This document shows positions 6,437 to 11,739 of a stretch of DNA of 11,739 bases, piece by piece. The DNA comes from an uncultured Eubacteriales bacterium (lineage in GTDB: Bacteria > Bacillota > Clostridia > Oscillospirales > Ruminococcaceae): contig CAUHFD010000072.1 of NCBI GenBank assembly GCA_959605275.1, positions 1-11,739 on the forward strand. The letters run 5' to 3'. The notes below the pieces were generated by a model. That model was not told the origin of the DNA. It did no database searches and was given only the letters and a program-made list of their open reading frames with translations. Each line of letters opens with the position of its first letter. The first letter of the stretch is position 1. Made by a program: the position numbers and the translations under genes.

Positions 6437-6450
6437 CTGTATGCATACAG
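6437..6450. promoter_or_regulatory. 14-bp perfect palindrome before the marR-like gene
   Basis: CTGTATGCATACAG is a perfect palindrome 14 bp upstream of the G-rich ribosome site. It could be a second regulator-binding site. It differs in sequence from the palindrome at 6165-6216, so the two would not obviously bind the same protein. Confidence 0.4.
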
Positions 6451-6478
6451 GTACAGTCTGATTCGGGGGGGAGTGAAT

Positions 6479-6937
6479 TTGGAAACAGCCGCGTTTAACG
6501 AACAGGTCCGCACTTGTCTGCATGAAATTAACTTCAAAATTATGCAGATGATGAATCAAAACTTGATCCCGTTTGGCATTACACCGTCTCAGATGCAAAT
6601 CATCGTCAACCTGGATAAACATGGAGAAATGAACATCTCGGAGCTGAGCAAGATGGTCAGAACGCCCAAAAGCAACATTTCGGCTATCTGCGGCAGGCTG
6701 GAGGACAACGGACTTTTGATTCGACGGAGAGATCAATCGGATCAGCGAATTGTTTATGTGGCATTGAGCGAAAAAGCGATCACGCTTGCACATGCAGCTC
6801 GTGATTCCATGGACAATTTGCAGAATGAACTTGCATCACGGTTAACGCAAAAAGAACGGGAGGATATTTTAAAAGGTCTTTCCTTACTGAAAAAAATGTA
6901 TGGAGAGTCTCCCTTTTCAGAACCAAAACAGTCTTAA
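6479..6937 (+). CDS. MarR-family transcriptional regulator
   Basis: The 152-aa product is a winged helix-turn-helix DNA-binding protein of the MarR family, whose members usually act as dimeric repressors released by small toxic or drug-like ligands. I choose TTG 6479 because GGAG (6470-6473) lies 5 nt upstream; GTG 6473 is in frame but overlaps that site. The fold is visible as helices flanking GITPSQMQIIVNL (33-45), the helix-turn-helix MNISELSKMVRTPKSNISA (51-69) and the wing LIRRRDQSDQRIVYVAL (80-96) with the family-typical D-x-R pattern. N- and C-terminal helices would form the dimer interface. It is followed after 20 nt by the first ABC subunit, so it most likely regulates its own operon through the palindromes upstream. 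The inducer is unknown. Confidence 0.92.
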   Translation: METAAFNEQVRTCLHEINFKIMQMMNQNLIPFGITPSQMQIIVNLDKHGEMNISELSKMVRTPKSNISAICGRLEDNGLLIRRRDQSDQRIVYVALSEKAITLAHAARDSMDNLQNELASRLTQKEREDILKGLSLLKKMYGESPFSEPKQS

Positions 6938-6957
6938 TCTTTTACGGAGGAATCTTT

Positions 6958-8757
6958 GTGTCAACATTATTTCGATACTACAAAAAACACATTGGCTTAA
7001 TTCTATTGGCTTTTATTTTTCTTTTTATTCAAGCTCAATGTGATCTGGCACTTCCCGACTATATGTCCCGTATTGTGTCAAACGGTATCGCTGTCAGCGA
7101 TACCGGCTATATTCTCAAAAACGGCGGTATCATGCTGCTGATCTCCCTGCTGGGTGTTGCTGCCGCCGTTTCGGTCGGATTTGTTTCAGCCCGACTGGGC
7201 GCGATTCTGGCTAAAGACATGCGTACTAGCATCTTTGCCAAGGTATCATCCTACTCCAACACCGAGTTCGACAAATTCTCCACTTCTTCTCTGATCACCC
7301 GCAGCACCAACGACGTCACTCAAATTCTGATGTTCACCGTTATGCTGATCCGTACCTGCTTTTATGCCCCGATCATGGGGATCGGCGGCGTAATCAAATG
7401 TGTAACCATGAGCCAGGATATGCCCCAGATGAGCATGGTTATCGCAATCGCTGTCGGCGCCCTGATCGCTTTTATTGTGTTCCTGCTGTTAGTCGTGCAG
7501 CCCAAGTTCAGCAAGGTGCAAAAAATGGTGGACAAAACCAATCTGGTCGCCAGAGAAGGGCTCACCGGTATGCTGGTCATTCGGGCGTTCAATGCCCAGA
7601 AATTTGAAGAGGATCGCTTTGACCAAGTAAATACTGATCTGACCAAGCTAAACTTATTTGTCAACCGAGTCATGGCAATCATGATGCCGTTTATGACCTG
7701 CATCATGAACGGACTTTCTCTTGCCATTGTCTGGATTGCCGCTATTTCAGCGCAATCTGTAACTGACGTCGGCAACATGATGGCATTTATGCAGTATTCC
7801 ATGCACATCATTATGTCCTTTATGTTCGTTTCCATGATGTTTATTCTGATGCCGCGTGCGCTTGTTTCTGCCAACCGTATCGGTGAAATCCTGAACAGCG
7901 ATGTTGCAATCCAAAATCTGCCCAACGCAAAGCCGGTTGAGAATATAAACGGCGTACTGAAATTCGAAAACGTCAGCTTTACCTATCCCGGCGGCGAGGA
8001 TCCGGCTATCAGCGGCATCAGCTTTACGGCAAAACCAGGGCAAACCACCGCATTCATCGGTTCTACCGGTTCCGGAAAATCTACGCTGATCAGTTTAGTG
8101 CCTCGGCTTTATGACGTAACCGAAGGGAAAGTAACGATTGACGGCGTTGATGTGCGTGACATGACAAAAGAGTCTTTGCGCCGTCACATCGGATATGTTC
8201 CGCAAAAAAATGTCCTGTTTTCCGGTACGATTGCTTCCAATTTGTTATATGGCTTTGAGGCAGACCCCGAAGATGTTCAAAAGGAAATGCAGGAAAACAA
8301 TATTTCCGAAGAAGAAGCTGTTTCCAAGCTTGCCGACAACGCCATGAAAAAAGCGGCTCAAATTGCACAGGCAACCGAATTTATCAATGAAAAACCGGAG
8401 AAATATGACAGCGAAATCGCGCAAAGCGGCGGCAACGTCTCAGGCGGTCAGAAACAACGTCTGGCAATTGCTCGCGCACTCGTTAAAAAATGTCCGATTT
8501 ATATTTTTGACGATAGCTTTTCAGCATTGGATTTTAAAACCGACGCACAGCTTCGCAAAGCGCTGAAAGCCGAAACAACCAACGCGACCGTGTTGATTGT
8601 TGCACAGCGGGTCGGTACCATTATGGGAGCAGATCAAATCATTGTGCTCGACGAGGGCAAAATCGCCGGTATCGGCACGCATCGGGAACTCCTTCAAAAC
8701 TGCCAGGTTTACGCGGATATTGCACATTCTCAGCTGTCAGAGGAGGAGTTAGCATAA
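6958..8757 (+). CDS. ABC exporter half-transporter, degenerate-site subunit (BmrC/TM287-like)
   Basis: The 599-aa permease-ATPase fusion starts at GTG 6958 with CGGAGG 7 nt upstream. Residues ~1-310 hold six membrane helices (type IV exporter fold) and ~325-599 the ATPase domain. Motifs are Walker A GSTGSGKST (368-376), Q-loop YVPQKN, signature VSGGQ (494-498) and Walker B IYIFDDS with D519 where the catalytic Glu should be. The switch histidine is replaced by Gln (Q550 in VAQRVG). These changes mark the non-catalytic subunit of a heterodimeric exporter, and its intact signature serves the partner's active site. About 22-25 extra charged residues (~437-462) lie between the Q-loop and the signature. 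The stop overlaps the next gene's ATG by 1 bp (TAATG), so the pair is translationally coupled. The MarR neighbour suggests multidrug or antimicrobial efflux; the substrate is unknown. Confidence 0.94.
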   Translation: MSTLFRYYKKHIGLILLAFIFLFIQAQCDLALPDYMSRIVSNGIAVSDTGYILKNGGIMLLISLLGVAAAVSVGFVSARLGAILAKDMRTSIFAKVSSYSNTEFDKFSTSSLITRSTNDVTQILMFTVMLIRTCFYAPIMGIGGVIKCVTMSQDMPQMSMVIAIAVGALIAFIVFLLLVVQPKFSKVQKMVDKTNLVAREGLTGMLVIRAFNAQKFEEDRFDQVNTDLTKLNLFVNRVMAIMMPFMTCIMNGLSLAIVWIAAISAQSVTDVGNMMAFMQYSMHIIMSFMFVSMMFILMPRALVSANRIGEILNSDVAIQNLPNAKPVENINGVLKFENVSFTYPGGEDPAISGISFTAKPGQTTAFIGSTGSGKSTLISLVPRLYDVTEGKVTIDGVDVRDMTKESLRRHIGYVPQKNVLFSGTIASNLLYGFEADPEDVQKEMQENNISEEEAVSKLADNAMKKAAQIAQATEFINEKPEKYDSEIAQSGGNVSGGQKQRLAIARALVKKCPIYIFDDSFSALDFKTDAQLRKALKAETTNATVLIVAQRVGTIMGADQIIVLDEGKIAGIGTHRELLQNCQVYADIAHSQLSEEELA

Positions 8758-10979
8758 TGGAAAATAAAAACATGCAAAGACCAACTCCACAGCGTCCAAA
8801 GGGACCGATGGGCGGACCAATGGGTGGCGGACCTCATGCCATACACGGCGGCGAAAAGGCAAAGGATTTTACCGGCACCATGAAAAAAATCCTGCGCTAC
8901 ATGAGACGTAACATTCCCGCGATTTTGGTCGCTTTCCTATTCGCCATTGCCAGCGTTATTCTGACCTTGAATGTGCCGAACATTCTGGGAGAAGCAACGG
9001 ACCGTTTAATTATCGATGTTACCAAAATGACAGTATATGATAAACTGACCGAGATGCAGGACAGTATAGAGGATTTGGTGGCTGCCGTCGCAAAAATGCC
9101 GCCGGAGGAACTGCAAAAAATGGCAGCTGACCAAAGTGCTACTCTGGCATCATTGGCTGACAAAGGATATCTGTCCGCCGACACCGCTGAAAAATTGGGT
9201 AAGGAATTTTTGAGTCTTCCTTTCTCCACCTTTATGCAGGCGGCACAATCCGGTACAGCCGCGCAAAGCTATGAAACCATCGGTGACTTTGTCATTGCAA
9301 TGGAGAACGCTTCTCCCGAAGCCAGCAAAATGGTAGAGAATATTCCGGAAAAGTATCGGGAAGAAATATTAGCTACCTCCATGCAGCAACGCCCCTCTGT
9401 TAATCTCGCTGAAATCGGCAGAATCATTATCTTACTGATCATCATGATCGGCGCATCTGCTTTAATCATGTATGCTCAGGGATTCATTATGTCAGGAGTG
9501 GCACAGCGGTTATCTTATCGTTTCCGAAAGGATATCGACACCAAGATCAACAAGCTTCCGCTGTCGTTCTATGACAAAACAACTCACGGCGAGGTCATGA
9601 GCTTTATCACCAACGATGTTGACACCATTTCAACCACCCTGAACCAAAGCTTGTCTCAAATTCTGACCTCAGTGGTAACCGTATTCGGTGTATTGTTTAT
9701 GATGATTAAAATCAGCTGGATTCTAACCTTAGCCGGTTTGCTGATCCTGCCGCTGAGTTTGGGATTTATTTCGATCATCGTAAAGCGTTCTCAAAAGCAC
9801 TTCTCCCGTCAGCAGGAATATCTGGGACATGTCAACGGTCACATTGAGGAAATGTATTCGGGGCACACCGTCGTCCAGCTCTACAATGGCGAAGAAAAGT
9901 CGATGCAGACCTTCAACGATTACAACAATGAGCTATACAATTCTGCATGGCGTTCTCACTTCTTATCGGGGTTGATGCAGCCGGTTATGGGCTTTATCGG
10001 CAACCTGGGATATGTGATCGTCTGCGTATTGGGCGGGTACCTGACGGTCAAGGGCATGATTACGGTCGGTAACATTCAGGCGTTTGTGCAATATCTGCGC
10101 CAGTTCAATCAGCCTATTTCCCAGATGGCAACCATCACCAACACGCTGCAATCCACCGCCGCTGCGGCAGAACGTGTATTCGGCTTTTTAGAGCAGGAAG
10201 AGGAAAAGGAAACCGGTTCTGCTTCTCCGGAACAGGTACGGGGTAATGTTTCTTTCGAGCATGTAAAATTCGGATACAAGGAAGACAAAATCATTATCCA
10301 CGATTTCTCCGCTCAGGTCAAAGAAGGTCAGCGCGTCGCGATTGTCGGCCCGACCGGCGCAGGAAAAACCACTATTGTAAAACTGCTGATGCGGTTCTAT
10401 GAAACCAATGCAGGCAAAATTACAGTAGACGGAATTGATATCAAAGATTATCTGCGTGAGGGACTGCGTTCCGAAATCGGTATGGTATTGCAAGATACCT
10501 GGCTGTTTAACGGCACGATTATGGATAATATTCGTTACGGCAAACTGGACGCTACCGATGAGGAAGTATATGCGGCGGCGAAAACCGCCTGCGCCGACCA
10601 CTTTATCAAGACACTGCCCGGCGGCTATCAATTTGTGATCAACGAGGAAGCCGGCAACATCTCGCAAGGTCAAAAGCAGTTATTGACCATTGCGCGCGCG
10701 GTACTCGCCGATCCTGCTTTACTGATTCTCGATGAGGCAACCAGCTCGGTCGACACCCGCACCGAGCTGCTGATTCAAAAAGCCATGGAGCGCTTGATGC
10801 GCAACCGTACCAGCTTTATCATCGCACACCGTCTGTCTACGATCCGAGATGCCGACCTGATCCTTGTCATGAAAGACGGCGACATCATCGAGCAGGGCAA
10901 TCATCAGGAATTGCTTGCAAAAGACGGATTCTACGCAACACTCTATAACAGTCAGTTTGACAGCGCGGATGCAAGCTAA
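8757..10979 (+). CDS. ABC exporter half-transporter, catalytic subunit with extracytoplasmic insert (BmrD/TM288-like)
   Basis: The 740-aa product starts at ATG 8757 with AGGAGGAG 8 nt upstream. Residues 1-40 are a low-complexity Pro/Gly/Met tail. TM1 lies near 53-73 and TM2 near 222-243; between them is a ~130-150-aa hydrophilic segment (about 85-218) where ordinary exporters have a short loop. Four further helices follow. The ATPase domain has Walker A GPTGAGKTT (531-539), Walker B LILDEATSSVD with D659 and catalytic E660, and H-loop H691 (IAHRLST). The signature is ISQGQ (635-639), deviating from LSGGQ. With the upstream subunit this gives one catalytic and one degenerate ATP site, the TM287/288 arrangement. 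BmrD of Bacillus also carries an extracellular domain at this place. It is longer than the usual ~580-670 aa because of the tail and insert. Confidence 0.94.
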   Translation: MENKNMQRPTPQRPKGPMGGPMGGGPHAIHGGEKAKDFTGTMKKILRYMRRNIPAILVAFLFAIASVILTLNVPNILGEATDRLIIDVTKMTVYDKLTEMQDSIEDLVAAVAKMPPEELQKMAADQSATLASLADKGYLSADTAEKLGKEFLSLPFSTFMQAAQSGTAAQSYETIGDFVIAMENASPEASKMVENIPEKYREEILATSMQQRPSVNLAEIGRIIILLIIMIGASALIMYAQGFIMSGVAQRLSYRFRKDIDTKINKLPLSFYDKTTHGEVMSFITNDVDTISTTLNQSLSQILTSVVTVFGVLFMMIKISWILTLAGLLILPLSLGFISIIVKRSQKHFSRQQEYLGHVNGHIEEMYSGHTVVQLYNGEEKSMQTFNDYNNELYNSAWRSHFLSGLMQPVMGFIGNLGYVIVCVLGGYLTVKGMITVGNIQAFVQYLRQFNQPISQMATITNTLQSTAAAAERVFGFLEQEEEKETGSASPEQVRGNVSFEHVKFGYKEDKIIIHDFSAQVKEGQRVAIVGPTGAGKTTIVKLLMRFYETNAGKITVDGIDIKDYLREGLRSEIGMVLQDTWLFNGTIMDNIRYGKLDATDEEVYAAAKTACADHFIKTLPGGYQFVINEEAGNISQGQKQLLTIARAVLADPALLILDEATSSVDTRTELLIQKAMERLMRNRTSFIIAHRLSTIRDADLILVMKDGDIIEQGNHQELLAKDGFYATLYNSQFDSADAS

Positions 10980-11003
10980 AAGACAGAATTTATTCATAAA
11001 GTC

Positions 11004-11046
11004 ACACAGCCCTCGTTTATGCTGTCCGCATAAACGAGGGCTGTGT
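11004..11046 (+). terminator. Hairpin terminator after the ABC operon
   Basis: A perfect 19-bp stem (11004-11022 with 11028-11046) with loop TGTCC begins 25 nt after the ABC stop codon. The following sequence is TAATATAC, a weak T-tract, so termination may be incomplete. It also lies just beyond the 3' end of the minus-strand XRE gene and may act on both transcripts. Confidence 0.75.
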
Positions 11047-11075
11047 TAATATACATGCAAGTTTTTCTGATCGCT

Positions 11076-11297
11076 TTATTTTTTGCGGGGATATGACGTC
11101 TTCTCATCTGTTAAGCCTAATAGATAATCAACGCTTGTGTGATGAATAATTGATAGTTGTATTAAAACGGAGGTGGGGATATCAATATCTCCTCGTTCAT
11201 AGTTGCTATAAACCCGCTGACTGCAGTGAAGCAATTCTGCCATCTGCTTCTGCGTCATATCTTTATCTTCTCGCAAATCTCTTATTCTACGGTACAT
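11076..11297 (-). CDS. Small Cro/CI-type XRE helix-turn-helix regulator
   Basis: The 73-aa minus-strand protein is essentially one HTH_3 domain. I choose ATG at 11297 because AGGTGA (11308-11303 on the minus strand) is 5 nt upstream and MYRRIRDLREDKDMTQKQMA is a typical N-terminus; GTG 11306 and ATG 11303 overlap the ribosome site. The HTH is DMTQKQMAELLHCSQRVYSNYERG, followed by IPTSVLIQLSIIHHTSVDYLLGL, the usual closing helices. There is no ligand or dimerisation domain beyond this. It is divergent to the 82-aa gene, and two matching palindromes lie between them, so it probably represses both promoters. Confidence 0.9.
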   Translation of the reverse strand: MYRRIRDLREDKDMTQKQMAELLHCSQRVYSNYERGDIDIPTSVLIQLSIIHHTSVDYLLGLTDEKTSYPRKK

Positions 11298-11314
11298 TGT
11301 CATCACCTAAAATA

Positions 11315-11320
11315 AGTATA
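11315..11320 (-). promoter_or_regulatory. Possible -10 of the XRE gene
   Basis: On the minus strand TATACT (11320-11315) lies 17 nt before the chosen ATG, with no convincing -35 17 bp further upstream. The spacer would contain operator 1, consistent with autorepression. A very short leader makes this assignment uncertain. Confidence 0.35.
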
Positions 11321-11323
11321 GAA

Positions 11324-11340
11324 TAGCGAAATATTCGCTA
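11324..11340. promoter_or_regulatory. XRE operator 1 (TAGCGAA-N3-TTCGCTA)
   Basis: This 17-bp site has perfect 7-bp arms around ATA. Its exact reverse complement is present at 11349-11365, with centres 25 bp apart. It lies in the minus-strand promoter region of the XRE gene. Confidence 0.82.
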
Positions 11341-11369
11341 TTGACTTTTAGCGAATATTTCGCTAAAAT
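11341..11369 (+). promoter_or_regulatory. Promoter of the 82-aa RHDFG protein gene
   Basis: TTGACT (11341-11346), a 17-bp spacer and TAAAAT (11364-11369) form a good sigma-A promoter 19 nt upstream of the gene's ATG. The spacer contains operator 2, so repressor binding would block RNA polymerase directly. Confidence 0.8.
11349..11365. promoter_or_regulatory. XRE operator 2 (TAGCGAA-N3-TTCGCTA)
   Basis: This is the reverse complement of operator 1, with identical 7-bp arms around TAT. It fills the spacer and touches the -10 of the plus-strand promoter. Confidence 0.82.
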
Positions 11370-11388
11370 GTATTTTGAGGTGATAAAA

Positions 11389-11637
11389 ATGGATTTATAC
11401 AAAGAAATTCTTTCCAATGCTTTATCAAGTGAAAAAATACAAATTACTTTCCCAAATCTGAAAATAAGTCCAACAGAAATTATAGAATCAGAGTGTTATC
11501 AAGCGTTGCAAAAAATTAAGGCTATCATTCAAAATGACAGCCTTAATGACAGTGAATGTTTTATGAAAATAGAGGAAATCATATCCGTGTTCGAAAACCT
11601 AGGCAGTTCCTGCGGAACACGTCATGATTTTGGATAA
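11389..11637 (+). CDS. Conserved-looking 82-aa protein ending in RHDFG, function unknown
   Basis: I choose ATG 11389 because GAGGTGA (11377-11383) lies 5 nt upstream; the frame is open further, but that part runs through the promoter. The 82-aa acidic protein appears mostly helical (MDLYKEILSNALSSEKIQIT, then a YQALQKIKAIIQND segment) with no membrane segment. It ends in SSCGTRHDFG. From memory, short proteins with a (G)xRHDFG end occur in many gut Clostridia, often with an HTH gene; I could not search for this. The divergent XRE gene and shared operators suggest tight repression. A role as antirepressor, toxin/antitoxin partner or mobile-element accessory is possible, and none is shown by the sequence. 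Confidence 0.75.
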   Translation: MDLYKEILSNALSSEKIQITFPNLKISPTEIIESECYQALQKIKAIIQNDSLNDSECFMKIEEIISVFENLGSSCGTRHDFG

Positions 11638-11681
11638 ACAAGAAACCGGCTTTCTAAGATGAAAGCCGGTTTCTTGTTTAT
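11634..11681 (+). terminator. Long hairpin terminator after the 82-aa gene
   Basis: About 21 bp of stem (11634-11654 with 11661-11681, GC-rich core CCGGC/GCCGG) closes on a 6-nt loop and begins at the stop codon itself. The 3' arm ends TTTCTTGTTTATTT, giving a T-rich tail. The complementary A-rich 5' arm means it could also stop transcription entering from the right. Confidence 0.88.
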
Positions 11682-11739
11682 TTGGGCTCAATGTCAATAG
11701 TTGGGGTAAAGAAATAAAAGAGAAACGATGAGATGAGCA

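Noticed and set aside
7362..7925. Minus-strand 187-aa open frame opposite the first ABC subunit
   Set aside because: It is antisense to the membrane domain of a clear ABC gene; its hydrophobic look follows from the complementary codons, and no ribosome site or family motif was seen.
11586..11621. CGTGTTC/GAACACG inverted repeat near the 3' end of the 82-aa gene
   Set aside because: It is a 7-bp stem inside a coding region, just before a much stronger terminator; no separate role is supported.

Overview
The window reads as chromosomal DNA from a low-to-mid GC Gram-positive anaerobe of the class Clostridia, most likely Oscillospirales/Ruminococcaceae-like. This is inferred from the AGGAGG-type ribosome sites, frequent GTG/TTG starts, a Firmicutes-type lipoprotein signal, a heterodimeric Firmicutes ABC exporter and a small XRE/RHDFG gene pair. 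No species marker is present. No tRNA, rRNA, CRISPR array or transposase gene was seen.

Region 1 (1-6080) is a set of eight plus-strand genes with short gaps. It opens with a perfect 55-bp direct repeat, each copy ending in an extended -10 promoter motif, followed by a leader with small hairpins. The genes are: a secreted lipoprotein with a C-terminal transglutaminase-like domain; a GspF/PilC-type inner-membrane platform protein; four small proteins, each with one N-terminal membrane helix, that look like divergent or degenerate (pseudo)pilins (one probably DUF4860); a PilT-type hexameric ATPase; and an unidentified polytopic membrane protein. I read this as a minimal type IV pilus/type II secretion-like machine. 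In this window it has PilT as its only ATPase and no PilB, prepilin peptidase or PilMNO.

Region 2 (6081-6478) is an intergenic region of about 400 bp dense in signals: a near-consensus promoter, a perfect 24-bp-arm palindrome over the expected transcription start, a 158-nt element that folds into one long interrupted hairpin, and a 14-bp palindrome just before the next ribosome site.

Region 3 (6479-11046) is a drug-efflux operon: a MarR-family regulator followed by two ABC exporter half-transporters. Their motif asymmetry matches a BmrCD/TM287-288-type heterodimer with one degenerate and one catalytic ATP site. The second subunit carries a large extracytoplasmic insert between TM1 and TM2. 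A 19-bp stem hairpin closes the operon.

Region 4 (11076-11681) is an AT-richer divergent pair: a minus-strand Cro/XRE repressor and a plus-strand 82-aa protein of unknown function ending in RHDFG. Between them lie two copies of a TAGCGAA-N3-TTCGCTA operator, one inside the spacer of a good promoter. A long hairpin terminator ends this unit. The last ~58 bases show no gene.
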